From contig JAIPFS010000019.1 in assembly GCA_021736545.1 (NCBI GenBank), forward strand, positions 1 to 13,524: a stretch of DNA of 13,524 nt, in the 5' to 3' direction. Below, in pieces: positions 1-7,871 of the stretch (its first letter is position 1; each line of letters begins with the position of its first letter). The position numbers and the translations under genes are program-made. The DNA comes from Spirochaetia bacterium. Lineage in GTDB: Bacteria; Spirochaetota; Spirochaetia; PWKH01. Below the pieces are notes generated by a model. It did no database searches. It was not told the DNA's origin and saw only the letters and a program-made list of their open reading frames with translations.

Positions 1-441
1 ATCATCTATGAGGAGCTCAAGAAACGTCCTGAGCGGCAGAAACTTCTTATACCTCTCAGTTTCACCGTCGATCCTGATGTTGATGAATTTCTGCAGCAGC
101 ATAAGAATATTTATGAGCAAATAAGCATATCACTTTCAAGAATTAATGAAGGGACTTGGGAGATGACCGAACTCCCATCACTTTGTCAGGGCTTAGAACA
201 TGAATTGATTGATTTCATATATAACTCTTCAGGGAATGTACAGGAAATAGAGAAACAACTGTATGCATCAATTTCCTGCAAAGCAGCTGTAAAGGATGGA
301 GACAGTCTTGATGAATTAAGTGCCGAACAACTGATTCAAAAGGTATTCCTTCTTCCCGAACCGCGCTGCCCCCATGGCCGACCAATCTGGCATATTGTAA
401 GCAGGGAAGAACTTTTTCGGAAAGTCCAACGAATAGTTTAA
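1..441 (+). CDS. mutL: DNA mismatch repair protein MutL, C-terminal part (5' end outside window)
   Basis: The frame is open from base 1 and encodes 146 residues before TAA at 439-441, so only the C-terminal dimerisation/endonuclease domain is present. In the MutL family this domain carries the Zn-binding nuclease motif DQHA(X)2E(X)4E. The window opens at IIYEEL, which matches the residues just after DQHAAHER, so the last Glu of that motif is probably codon 4. Two later family motifs are visible: SCKAAVK (the ACR-like motif) and PRCPHGRP near the C-terminus, where Cys and His complete the metal site. This suggests an endonuclease-proficient MutL of the kind found in bacteria lacking MutH. MutL couples MutS mismatch recognition to strand nicking and removal. 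An ATG at 163 lies within this frame and is not the true start. The gene is convergent with the lipoprotein gene and overlaps its stop by 4 bp. The identification is secure. Confidence 0.93.
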   Translation: MIYEELKKRPERQKLLIPLSFTVDPDVDEFLQQHKNIYEQISISLSRINEGTWEMTELPSLCQGLEHELIDFIYNSSGNVQEIEKQLYASISCKAAVKDGDSLDELSAEQLIQKVFLLPEPRCPHGRPIWHIVSREELFRKVQRIV

Positions 442-1241
442 TACAACTCTAATATCCGCCGAACATCAATTTCCTGAGTAAATACATACCCATAATCTCC
501 ATTTTCAGAACTTAAAAACAGCCTATCCCCCATTTTAACTTTTGATAAAATCATAGAAACTGTATTAAGGGAATTAAAATCAATATCAAAATTTCTGGTT
601 TCAATCTCTGCTGATTCCATTATCTCTCCTTCATTATCAGTCAATGTAAGGGCTGCAGGAACAGATGATACTATGGCGGAAGTGTGAAGGGTTTCAGCTC
701 TTCTTACTTCACTATTTTCTGCTTGCCTTGTTCCCTTATCACTGCTGGTGAATCGAATATCCGGAAAAACTTCTGTCACCTCATCAATACTGCTGATGCC
801 GTTGAACCGATATTCTGCAGCTGCACTCTCACTGCTTATATCATGGATGACCACAGTATATTTTCCACTTGGAAGTATCAATTCCCCTGGAGGAGCTGCC
901 ATCTTAGGAATATGTATTGTAAACTGTTCAGCAGACTTCTCTGCATCTTCAAAAACAAGCGCTTTAAAGGAGAAATCCCAGAAAAGGGACTCTGGACCAT
1001 ACACATCTATAGTGAGAATATCGTCTTTACCTTGAGCATCATTGACAAGCAAAGAGAAATTCAGGGAACTGCTGATGTTTCCCTCAAGGTCCCGGATGAA
1101 TTCAGTATTCTGCTCTAATGAAATGATTTCAGGGCTATCTACACTGCATCCGGTTAGAAAGCATGCGCCTGTAAGCAGTAAAACCTTAAACAGGAAAAAT
1201 TTACCAACGAATAATGAATAAAGTTTCTGCCCGCTGCCCAT
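438..1241 (-). CDS. putative lipoprotein of unknown function
   Basis: From the ATG at 1241 this is 267 residues. The N-terminus is basic and then hydrophobic (KFFLFKVLLLTGACFLTGC) and ends in the lipobox LTGC, with the acylated Cys at about residue 32. It should therefore be exported and lipid-anchored. The mature part has no domain I recognise. It looks rich in beta-strand and short polar loops (for example GKYTVVIHDI), followed by a charged stretch around residues 165-185. A TTG at 1253 extends the frame by four residues, but AGGA would then lie only 2 nt away. The ATG has GGGA 6 nt upstream and is preferred. The gene follows the acyltransferase by about 60 bp on the same strand and may share its transcript. 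Its stop overlaps that of mutL. The lipoprotein call is firm; function is unknown. Confidence 0.72.
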   Translation of the reverse strand: MGSGQKLYSLFVGKFFLFKVLLLTGACFLTGCSVDSPEIISLEQNTEFIRDLEGNISSSLNFSLLVNDAQGKDDILTIDVYGPESLFWDFSFKALVFEDAEKSAEQFTIHIPKMAAPPGELILPSGKYTVVIHDISSESAAAEYRFNGISSIDEVTEVFPDIRFTSSDKGTRQAENSEVRRAETLHTSAIVSSVPAALTLTDNEGEIMESAEIETRNFDIDFNSLNTVSMILSKVKMGDRLFLSSENGDYGYVFTQEIDVRRILELY

Positions 1242-1300
1242 GTATAATCCCAATATCCTATTTTTACTATCTGCTGACCGACACTACCCCGGCTATAATT

Positions 1301-2461
1301 TCAAGTCTTTTTCGCCTCTTTCTCCAAAGCTTTCCTCTGATTAATCACAGGATTAGCGTATGACTCAATTACAGTACGTTTCAGCTGCTCAGATATCCCA
1401 CTGAACCGGGAAATGAACTTTTCCATTTTCTTTTCAGAATACTTGTGAGAGAAATCACTGTTCCCCATCATATAATCATAGGCCATATAATTGGTATCCC
1501 AGAGCTGGTAACCAAGATGAATCTGCCTGTCGACCTCTTTAGAAGCTTCATATGTATCTGAGAAGCCCTCTGAAATTGGAGTACCAATATGAATATGCAC
1601 TCTCCCTTTAAATTTTTTTATTCCCCGGAGAATACTGATTAAATCTTCATACTTCTTTTTTTTATAGTAACCGTTAATCTTGATATACATTATTTCCCGG
1701 CTTTTCATAATATCACAGGGATCATATTGGTATGATATAGCAATGGGTACAACTGGACATTGTTTCATGAGATCAGTAAAAGATATACCCGTCTCTTTCT
1801 GCGAAAGATGGAGCATTTTCAGCGTAGCAGGGTTGGTTATATCATTACCATCCTTTGTTCTGCCGCTTTTCTGTGCCACCCAAATTGAACGACCGCCTCG
1901 AATAGTTTCAAAAAAATATGATGAGAGCCGCTTTGATTCGATAAACTTTTCCCGCAGCGGCAGACTTCTTTTTACAATAACCCCCCGATCCAAACGAATA
2001 ATATCAGTAATTGTCTGATTTATCAGAAGATTATCTCCAAAAGAGATCTCTGTATAGGGATATCCATTATTCCCAAGAATATAATTAAGAAAGGCTGGAT
2101 CCAATGCAATATCCCTGTGGTTACTCAAAAAAAGATAAGCCGTATTTTTATCAATATTCTCTAAACCGCTCCAAGTGAGTTCTTCGGTAGTTTTCTCTAT
2201 GACAGAGTGCGTAATAAGCCCATAGATAACTCGCCTCTGTACTTCATTTATGGTGGTGACACCTTCAAGCATCTGCTCAATCTGATGCTTGATATGTGTT
2301 CTTTTCATAGGAGCAAGCACATAAGGAACAGTGGGATATATCATCTCCCCAAGGGCATCAAGAAACTGCTTGCTCTCTATAAGCCTATTTACAACTACTG
2401 ATACATCTTCATCTTTATAAGGCGCAATATCTGAAAAATCATACTTCTTAGCTTCTTTCAT
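1301..2461 (-). CDS. PlsC-like glycerol(phosphate) acyltransferase
   Basis: This 386-residue protein has an N-terminal domain of about 90 residues followed by a phospholipid/glycerol acyltransferase domain. The catalytic block is FLSNHRDIALDP at residues 112-122, and the acceptor-side region includes SIWVAQKSGRTKDG and CPVVPIAISYQYDPCD. These strings resemble a group annotated as 1-acyl-sn-glycerol-3-phosphate acyltransferase that I remember from Bacteroidota. The likely role is transfer of an acyl chain to a glycerophosphate-type acceptor at the membrane during phospholipid synthesis; the exact acceptor is unknown. His115 and Asp121 are separated by five residues rather than the usual four of the HX4D motif. 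No signal peptide or clear transmembrane segment is visible. The ATG is 1 bp after the stop of the DHOD-like gene, so translation is probably coupled; only a weak ribosome site (GCGGAA) is visible. Confidence 0.85.
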   Translation of the reverse strand: MKEAKKYDFSDIAPYKDEDVSVVVNRLIESKQFLDALGEMIYPTVPYVLAPMKRTHIKHQIEQMLEGVTTINEVQRRVIYGLITHSVIEKTTEELTWSGLENIDKNTAYLFLSNHRDIALDPAFLNYILGNNGYPYTEISFGDNLLINQTITDIIRLDRGVIVKRSLPLREKFIESKRLSSYFFETIRGGRSIWVAQKSGRTKDGNDITNPATLKMLHLSQKETGISFTDLMKQCPVVPIAISYQYDPCDIMKSREIMYIKINGYYKKKKYEDLISILRGIKKFKGRVHIHIGTPISEGFSDTYEASKEVDRQIHLGYQLWDTNYMAYDYMMGNSDFSHKYSEKKMEKFISRFSGISEQLKRTVIESYANPVINQRKALEKEAKKT

Positions 2462-2462
2462 A

Positions 2463-3446
2463 TTAACTGATTCCGCAGATTGCTTTTATATATTGTGACC
2501 TTTCCCAAATCTCCGGAGTTTCAGACTGTTCCTGACTCAGCATACCGCGAAAGTCATTAATTGAAGAAAAGCCTTTTTCGTCCATCCACGTATTCAGTCT
2601 GCTTTTCATATCATTAACAACTCCATATCCGTTTTTCATAATAGTGGAGCATACCTGTACAGCATTGGCGCCAGCAAGAAGCTGTTTAATGAGCATGTTA
2701 CCATCGTGGATTCCAGTACTTGCACATACGTCAGCATCAAGTTCCCCTGACATTAAAGCTACCCACTGCAATGTTAAAGCAGCCTCTTCAGGAACACTGA
2801 TAATTTTCCCGGGTTTAAGCTCCATGGACTCAATGTCAATATCTGTTTTATAAAACCGATTGAATACTACCAACCCGTTTGAGCCTTGTTTATCCAGCCT
2901 GCGCATAAAATTGGCCATTCCGCTGAAATGCGGTCCAATTTTCAAGGCAACAGGGATAGTAATTTCATGTTTAACTTTCTGGAGAATATCAGTATAAACC
3001 TGTTCAACAGCATAACTGTCGGAATTGACATCAGAAGGAATAACAAAAATGTTCAGCTCAAGGGCATCTGCTCCGACTGATTCAAACCTTCCGGCATATT
3101 CTATCCACGTTCCAGCCTTTTTACAGTTCACACTGGCTATCACAGGAATATTAAGACTCTGCTTTGCCTTTTCAACTGTCTCCAAATAGGTATCAATATA
3201 ATAATCTCTGCTTCTGTTAGCAAAGAAATCATAAGCATCAGTATAGGAAAAATACTCCATGCTGTTGATCATTTCATTTGATTCGCTGTCAATTTGTTCT
3301 TCAAAGAGTGATTTTATAACAACTGCACCGGCGCCGGAATCTTCGCACTTTTTTAAACCATCTAAAGTGGATGTAAGACGGGAACTGGCAATTATAACAG
3401 GATTATCCAACTCCATTCCTAAATAGCTTGTTTTCAGGTCTGCCAT
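2463..3446 (-). CDS. dihydroorotate dehydrogenase-like FMN protein
   Basis: This 327-residue TIM-barrel protein belongs to the class 1 dihydroorotate dehydrogenase superfamily, in the subgroup called DHOD-like. Visible landmarks are NPVIIASSRLT (14-25), VVIKSLFEEQI (42-52, with the Lys at the flavin), VIASVNC (102-108), VALKIGP (166-172) and a C-terminal phosphate-binding part, ASTGIHDGN followed by LLAGANAVQVCS. In true PyrD enzymes the segment after ELNI reads SCPN and holds the catalytic base. Here it is ELNIFVIPSD, so the Cys/Ser base is missing. Family descriptions of this subgroup note an intact FMN site with lost catalytic residues. It is therefore probably not the pyrimidine enzyme, and its substrate is unknown. 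GAGGAGGAG at 3449-3457 gives a very strong ribosome site and fixes the ATG at 3446. It lies 77 bp after gcvPB and 1 bp before the acyltransferase. Confidence 0.85.
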   Translation of the reverse strand: MADLKTSYLGMELDNPVIIASSRLTSTLDGLKKCEDSGAGAVVIKSLFEEQIDSESNEMINSMEYFSYTDAYDFFANRSRDYYIDTYLETVEKAKQSLNIPVIASVNCKKAGTWIEYAGRFESVGADALELNIFVIPSDVNSDSYAVEQVYTDILQKVKHEITIPVALKIGPHFSGMANFMRRLDKQGSNGLVVFNRFYKTDIDIESMELKPGKIISVPEEAALTLQWVALMSGELDADVCASTGIHDGNMLIKQLLAGANAVQVCSTIMKNGYGVVNDMKSRLNTWMDEKGFSSINDFRGMLSQEQSETPEIWERSQYIKAICGIS

Positions 3447-3457
3447 ATCTCCTCCTC

Positions 3458-3477
3458 GTATGTACCTTTGTATGTAC
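3458..3477. repeat. short direct repeat GTATGTAC x2
   Basis: The 8-bp sequence GTATGTAC occurs at 3458-3465 and again at 3470-3477, 12 bp apart start to start, separated by CTTT. It lies between gcvPB and the DHOD-like gene, just upstream of the ribosome site and near the start point predicted for the candidate promoter. The repeat is exact. Any role as a protein-binding site is only inferred. Confidence 0.4.
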
Positions 3478-3484
3478 TACCAGT

Positions 3485-3513
3485 ATTGTATATGTCTTTT
3501 CCATTAAAAACAA
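3485..3513 (-). promoter_or_regulatory. possible internal promoter for the DHOD-like/acyltransferase pair
   Basis: The 77-bp gap after gcvPB contains, on the - strand, a -35-like TTGTTT (3508-3513) and a -10-like TACAAT (3485-3490) with 17 bp between them. The -10 matches the sigma-70 consensus at five of six positions, but the -35 at only three. The start point would fall near 3478, about 30 nt before the ATG at 3446. In AT-rich DNA such matches arise by chance, so this is tentative. If real, it would let the downstream genes be expressed apart from the glycine cleavage genes. Confidence 0.3.
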
Positions 3514-3523
3514 CCTGCTATTG

Positions 3524-4978
3524 CTATTCACCCCCAGCCCAAGAGACTTTTGGGTGCCTTGCTGCAGCGACTTCATCAGCTCTGCCAATTTCAGTGTGTA
3601 CGGGGGCATTCTGGATATATTCCGGGTTTGCATATGCCTGTTTATATATATCCTTCATAACCTTGATAAAATCATCCAATGTTTCTTTTGTCTCTGTCTC
3701 TGTTGGTTCAAACATCATCGCTTCAGGTACAATCAGAGGAAAATAAATTGTCGGAGGATGAATATTATTATCAATCAGGCTTTTCGCGATATCTATTGCT
3801 GAAACATCAGTATCATCCTTTATCTTTTTCGCTGATATGACGAATTCATGCTTACACATGTCACCATAAGGAATTTCATAGAGTGAATTCAGCTGAGACC
3901 GCAGATAATTTGCATTAAGTACTGCCATTTCCGATGCATGAGTAAGACCGTCTTTTCCCATGACCATCAGATACGTTAAAGCTCTTACAATTACGCCGAA
4001 ATTACCGTAAAAGCCTGAGACTTTTCCAATACTTTTCGGTCTGTTCCATATCCATGAAAACTTTTCGTCCTGCAGCCCAATATCAGGTACAGGAAGAAAA
4101 GGCAGCAAAGCTTCCTGTACTAATACAGGCCCTGAACCAGGTCCTCCGCCGCCATGGGGAGTTGAAAAGGTCTTATGCAAATTAAGATGGAGAACATCAA
4201 AACCCATATCCCCAGGACGTGATTTACCCATAACCGCATTCATGTTTGCTCCATCGTAATAGAGAAGCCCCCCTGCCTGATGGACACCCCGGGAAATTTC
4301 CATAATCTCTTTTTCATATAATCCGAGGGTATTGGGGTTTGTCAGCATAATACCTGCCAATTCATCATTCAAATACGGCTCAATAGCCTCAAAGCTCACC
4401 AAACCTCGATTGTCTGCAGGAATTTCAATTATTTCAAATCCTGCTAAATGCGCTGAAGCAGGATTAGTTCCATGTGCTGAAGTGGGTATCAGGACTTTTG
4501 TCCGTTTATGCTCTCCTCTATCTCTGAAGTATGCCTTAAAAATCTGCATACCAGTAAACTCACCATGAGCTCCAGCTAAAGGCTGCAGAGTCCCCCATTT
4601 CATTCCAGTTAATTCTGAAAGGTACTTCAAAAGAAGATACATTACTTCCAATGAACCCTGAATAGTCTCTTCCGGCTGTAATGGGTGGTTCTGTGAGAAT
4701 GCGGGGTTCGAGGCAGTAGTTTCATTTATCTTCGGGTTGTATTTCATGGTACAGGAACCCAGGGGATAAAAACCGAAATCTACGCCAAAATTCCTGCGGG
4801 CTAAATTTGCATAATGCCGCACTAATTCATGTTCGGAGATCTCAGGAAGGGGTAATTCCCTTTTGCGCTGTAAATTTTCAGGTATACAGTCATCTAAAGC
4901 TTTATCTGGTACATCGTTTTCAGGGAATCTATAACCAATCCTTCCCTCTCTTGATATTTCAAAAAGCAATTTATTCAT
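3524..4978 (-). CDS. gcvPB: glycine dehydrogenase (decarboxylating) subunit 2, P-protein beta half
   Basis: This 484-residue protein is the C-terminal half of the P-protein in organisms with a two-subunit glycine decarboxylase. With GcvPA it uses pyridoxal phosphate to decarboxylate glycine and pass the aminomethyl group to lipoyl-GcvH. Diagnostic blocks are YPLGSCTMKYNPK (71-83), PTSAHGTNPASA (165-176), YDGANMNAVMG (241-251) and LNLHKTFSTPHGGGGPG (265-281). Lys269 in the last block is the expected cofactor-binding lysine. The ending PKVSWAGGE is ordinary and the length is normal. The ATG lies inside the last codons of gcvPA (8-bp overlap), with AAGGGG about 9 nt upstream, so the two subunits are translationally coupled, as expected for a 1:1 complex. 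The active-site motifs are intact. Confidence 0.96.
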   Translation of the reverse strand: MNKLLFEISREGRIGYRFPENDVPDKALDDCIPENLQRKRELPLPEISEHELVRHYANLARRNFGVDFGFYPLGSCTMKYNPKINETTASNPAFSQNHPLQPEETIQGSLEVMYLLLKYLSELTGMKWGTLQPLAGAHGEFTGMQIFKAYFRDRGEHKRTKVLIPTSAHGTNPASAHLAGFEIIEIPADNRGLVSFEAIEPYLNDELAGIMLTNPNTLGLYEKEIMEISRGVHQAGGLLYYDGANMNAVMGKSRPGDMGFDVLHLNLHKTFSTPHGGGGPGSGPVLVQEALLPFLPVPDIGLQDEKFSWIWNRPKSIGKVSGFYGNFGVIVRALTYLMVMGKDGLTHASEMAVLNANYLRSQLNSLYEIPYGDMCKHEFVISAKKIKDDTDVSAIDIAKSLIDNNIHPPTIYFPLIVPEAMMFEPTETETKETLDDFIKVMKDIYKQAYANPEYIQNAPVHTEIGRADEVAAARHPKVSWAGGE

Positions 4979-6341
4979 TCAGCTGATCCCCCTTTAATAT
5001 CTCTCCAGCTGCTTCGACGTATCTGTCTATTTCTTCTTTCGTTCTTTTTTCGGTTACTGCCACGGCAACTTTTCCATACAGACTGCTGTCTAAAGCTCCT
5101 AAGTGAACCCCGGCAAAAAATCCTTTCCCCAGCATTCTCTGGATGAAATCATCAGCACGGTTTCCTAAATCTAAAGTAAATTCATAGGCAAAAGGCCCCG
5201 GTACATCTTTTACTTCTTTTAATGCAAGTAAAGCTTCCTTAAGGTAATGAGCTTTTGTCATACTCTGTCTATTCACCTCTTCCAAGCCCATTGGTCCGAC
5301 CAGGGCAATATATGCGGAAGTTGTCAGAGCGGCCAAAGCTTGGTTAGTACAAATATTGGAAGTAGCTCTTCCTCGTTTGATATGCTGTTCTCGAGCCTGC
5401 AGTGTCAATACAAAAGCGCGCTGTCCCCTATCATCTTGAGTTTCTCCAACAATTCTTCCCGGCATTTTGCGAAGTAAATTCTTTACTGCCGCAATGTATC
5501 CAACAGAGGGACCGCCTAAATTCGCAGGAAGACCAAATGGCTGTGTATCGCCGACGGCAATATCCGCTCCCCATTCGGAAGGTGTTTTTGTCATTCCGAA
5601 ATTCATAGGATTTGATGATAGAATGAAAAAAGATTTATTCTGATGGATGAGCTCAGAGATTCCATTCAAATCTTCAAGGATACCGAAAATATTCGGAGTT
5701 TGAATAAAAACCGCCGCAGTTGTATCATCAAGCAAGGATGAAAGCTGGGAAAAATCAGTCTTTCCGCCTTTTAATGGAAGAGACCGAAACTGAATGTCCT
5801 GCTCATTAAAATATGTTCTTAGCAGGCTCAGCGTAAAAGGATGAACAGCTTCAGAAACAATTACCGTTTTACGTTTTTTCTTTGCTTGAAAAGCCATGGA
5901 CACAGCCTCTGCAGCTGCTGTATGACCATCGTATAGTGAAGCATTAGAAACATCCAAACCTGTCAGCTGACATATCATTGTCTGAAATTCAAAAATCGCT
6001 TGCAGCATCCCTTGAGATATTTCAGGCTGATAGGGGGTATACGAAGTTACAAATGCCGGGGAGGAGGCAGCTGCAGTGACTGCTGCCGGAATAATATGAT
6101 CATACATTCCGCATCCAAGAAAACTCAGTTTTCTATCATTCTTTTCTGATAGATTCTGCAGGAATTTTTCTATTTCGTACTCACTTTTTCCGTCAGGAAG
6201 ACCCAGAACTTCTGTAAACTTTACATCTTGTGGAATATCAGCAAATAAATCTTCAATTCTGGAAACACCAATTGATGCAAGCATCTCATCAATGTCTTCA
6301 GACGTATGAGGTACATAGGAATATTTACGATTTTGAGCCAT
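4971..6341 (-). CDS. gcvPA: glycine dehydrogenase (decarboxylating) subunit 1, P-protein alpha half
   Basis: This 456-residue protein is the N-terminal half of a split P-protein. Family-typical blocks include YVPHTSEDIDEML near the N-terminus, FLGCGMYDHIIPA, TSYTPYQPEISQG followed by FQTMICQLTGLDVSNASLYDG, and GLPANLGGPSVG with GRIVGETQDDRGQRAFVLTLQAREQHI. The length is normal. This subunit has the fold of the PLP half without the PLP lysine and forms the heterotetrameric core with GcvPB. The ATG follows the gcvH stop by 2 bp, and AGAGGA inside the end of gcvH provides the ribosome site. The C-terminus overlaps gcvPB by 8 bp. Split P-proteins are common in Firmicutes, Thermotogae, spirochaetes and archaea, whereas most Proteobacteria and Bacteroidota have one long chain, so the split form is a useful taxonomic hint. 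Confidence 0.96.
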   Translation of the reverse strand: MAQNRKYSYVPHTSEDIDEMLASIGVSRIEDLFADIPQDVKFTEVLGLPDGKSEYEIEKFLQNLSEKNDRKLSFLGCGMYDHIIPAAVTAAASSPAFVTSYTPYQPEISQGMLQAIFEFQTMICQLTGLDVSNASLYDGHTAAAEAVSMAFQAKKKRKTVIVSEAVHPFTLSLLRTYFNEQDIQFRSLPLKGGKTDFSQLSSLLDDTTAAVFIQTPNIFGILEDLNGISELIHQNKSFFILSSNPMNFGMTKTPSEWGADIAVGDTQPFGLPANLGGPSVGYIAAVKNLLRKMPGRIVGETQDDRGQRAFVLTLQAREQHIKRGRATSNICTNQALAALTTSAYIALVGPMGLEEVNRQSMTKAHYLKEALLALKEVKDVPGPFAYEFTLDLGNRADDFIQRMLGKGFFAGVHLGALDSSLYGKVAVAVTEKRTKEEIDRYVEAAGEILKGDQLNE

Positions 6342-6343
6342 GA

Positions 6344-6739
6344 TCAGTCATCCTCTTGTGTTTTCAGATATTCCGTATACTGCTCATCATTCATTAAATC
6401 ATCAGTATCAACTTCATCATCACATTTCATAACAAACAGAAATGTACCGTAGGGGTCTTCGTTTACTCGTTCCGGGGAATCTTCCAAATCATCATTCACT
6501 TTGGTAATAGTACCTGAAAAAGGTGCATATACAGGCGCGGCAGTTTTTACAGATTCAATACTCACCGCTTCGTCTTCAGCATCAAAACTGTCATCAATTT
6601 CGGGCAAATCAACATACACAATCTCCCCCAGAGAGTCTTGTGCATAATCAGTGATACCTACGTTTACTTCATTTCCATCTACAGCTACCCATTCATGGTT
6701 TTTAGTGTAGAACAATCCTTTTTTTACTGTTTTTCCCAT
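6344..6739 (-). CDS. gcvH: glycine cleavage system H protein (lipoyl carrier)
   Basis: This 131-residue protein carries the aminomethyl intermediate on a lipoyl arm between the P, T and L proteins. The N-terminal part (YTKNHEWVAVDGNEVNVGIT, 11-30) and the lipoylation block VSIESVKTAAPVYAP are clear, with Lys65 as the expected lipoylated residue. The protein is unusually acidic: Asp/Glu-rich runs occur around residues 46-58 and throughout the last 25 residues, ending KTQEDD. The length is normal for the family. The ATG is 4 bp after the gcvT stop, and the ribosome site GGGAGG overlaps the last codons of gcvT. A lipoate ligase or LipA/LipB system and the L-protein must be encoded elsewhere. Confidence 0.96.
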   Translation of the reverse strand: MGKTVKKGLFYTKNHEWVAVDGNEVNVGITDYAQDSLGEIVYVDLPEIDDSFDAEDEAVSIESVKTAAPVYAPFSGTITKVNDDLEDSPERVNEDPYGTFLFVMKCDDEVDTDDLMNDEQYTEYLKTQEDD

Positions 6740-6743
6740 ACTA

Positions 6744-7865
6744 TTAATTCCTCCCGGTTTTTTTATAAAATGGTGTCTTCACTAAGACAGCTCGTTTCAT
6801 TTTTCCGTGTATAGACACGTTTACTTCATGTCCTAATTTAAGTCCAGTTCCCCGTTTTACTAATACAAGAGCAATAAATGAATCTAAGCTTGGAGATTTC
6901 ATTCCGCTTGTAACAAACCCTATACGATTATCACCGTGATATACTTCATAATTTTCTCGTGGAACACCCTTATCCAGCATTTTTATCCCGCGGAGGGTTC
7001 TAGGTATACCCTGCTCGCGCTGGAAGACCATGGCATCCTTTCCAATGAAATCGTTTTTTTCTAAATCCACAAAATGGTGAAGATTTGCTTCCAGCGGAGT
7101 AATATCCTGATTAATTTCATGCCCATAGAGGGGGAGCTTAGCTTCCAGGCGAAGAGAATCGCGTGCTCCTAAACCACATGGCATGAGACCATCTTCTTTT
7201 CCAGCTTGAAGGAGAGTTTCCCAGACGACTGCTGCACCGCTGCTCTTTACATAGAGTTCAAAGCCATCTTCGCCGGTATATCCAGTTCTTGAGATCACAG
7301 CATCTATACCCTGAATTCTTAAATCATCCCTGAACTTGAAAAAACCGATATCCCTGCATTCAGGAATCAGTGAAGATAAAATTTTCTCTGCTTTTGGCCC
7401 CTGTATAGCTATCTGTGCCCATTCTTCTGAGACATTTTCTATCATAGGAGGTTTTTCCATGGACTGAATAACAGGATTGTCATTTTTTATCCATGTAAAA
7501 TCCTTTTCTCTGTTTGATGCATTTACAATAAGCATAAAATTTTTTTTATTAAACTTATACACAATCAGGTCATCAACAACTCCGCCATCAGGATAGCACA
7601 TCAGAGTATACATAACTTGCTTATCTTCAATTTTATCAAGGTTGTTACTTACAAGTTTCTGAATAAAATCCTGGCTATTTTCCCCTGATACACGGATTTC
7701 TCCCATATGAGAAACATCAAACAACCCGGCAGCCCGGCGTACAGACTGATGCTCACTGGTTATGCCATGTGAAAAATTTACAGGAAGATCCCAGCCGTGA
7801 AACTCAGTAATTCTGACTCCGGGATAATCTTTATATACCGAATATAGGGGTGTTTGTAAGCCCAT
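6744..7865 (-). CDS. gcvT: glycine cleavage system T protein (aminomethyltransferase)
   Basis: This 373-residue protein transfers the methylene unit from aminomethyl-GcvH to tetrahydrofolate, releasing ammonia. Family blocks are FHGWDLPVNF (22-31), GLFDVSHMGEI (47-57), YPDGGVVDDLIVYK (91-104, containing the catalytic Asp at 98 or 99), IAIQGPKAE (152-160) and RTGYTGEDGFELY (193-205), whose Glu residues contact folate. It is the first gene of the gcvT-gcvH-gcvPA-gcvPB run. Two adjacent ATGs (7868 and 7865) could start it. AGGAG at 7872-7876 is only 3 nt from the first but 6 nt from the second, so 7865 is preferred. Upstream lies an AT-rich region with a tandem 16-bp array, after the lrp gene. 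Confidence 0.95.
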   Translation of the reverse strand: MGLQTPLYSVYKDYPGVRITEFHGWDLPVNFSHGITSEHQSVRRAAGLFDVSHMGEIRVSGENSQDFIQKLVSNNLDKIEDKQVMYTLMCYPDGGVVDDLIVYKFNKKNFMLIVNASNREKDFTWIKNDNPVIQSMEKPPMIENVSEEWAQIAIQGPKAEKILSSLIPECRDIGFFKFRDDLRIQGIDAVISRTGYTGEDGFELYVKSSGAAVVWETLLQAGKEDGLMPCGLGARDSLRLEAKLPLYGHEINQDITPLEANLHHFVDLEKNDFIGKDAMVFQREQGIPRTLRGIKMLDKGVPRENYEVYHGDNRIGFVTSGMKSPSLDSFIALVLVKRGTGLKLGHEVNVSIHGKMKRAVLVKTPFYKKTGRN

Positions 7866-7871
7866 CATAAA

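Noticed and set aside
684..1118. A 144-codon + strand open frame, with a smaller one at 748-1035, opposite the lipoprotein gene
   Set aside because: It is antisense to a gene with a clear lipobox, matches no recognisable family, and no convincing ribosome site was identified.
2463..3446. Annotating the flavoprotein as pyrD (true dihydroorotate dehydrogenase)
   Set aside because: The SCPN catalytic loop is replaced by FVIPSD, and no pyrimidine gene lies nearby.
3403..3633. A 76-codon - strand frame bridging the gcvPB/DHOD-like gap
   Set aside because: It overlaps the conserved C-terminus of gcvPB and the start of the DHOD-like gene in another frame, and its translation is low-complexity and basic. 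It is most likely a frame shadow.
3428..3802. Overlapping + strand open frames across the end of gcvPB
   Set aside because: They are antisense to gcvPB codons, with Cys/Phe-rich translations typical of reversed AT-rich coding DNA.
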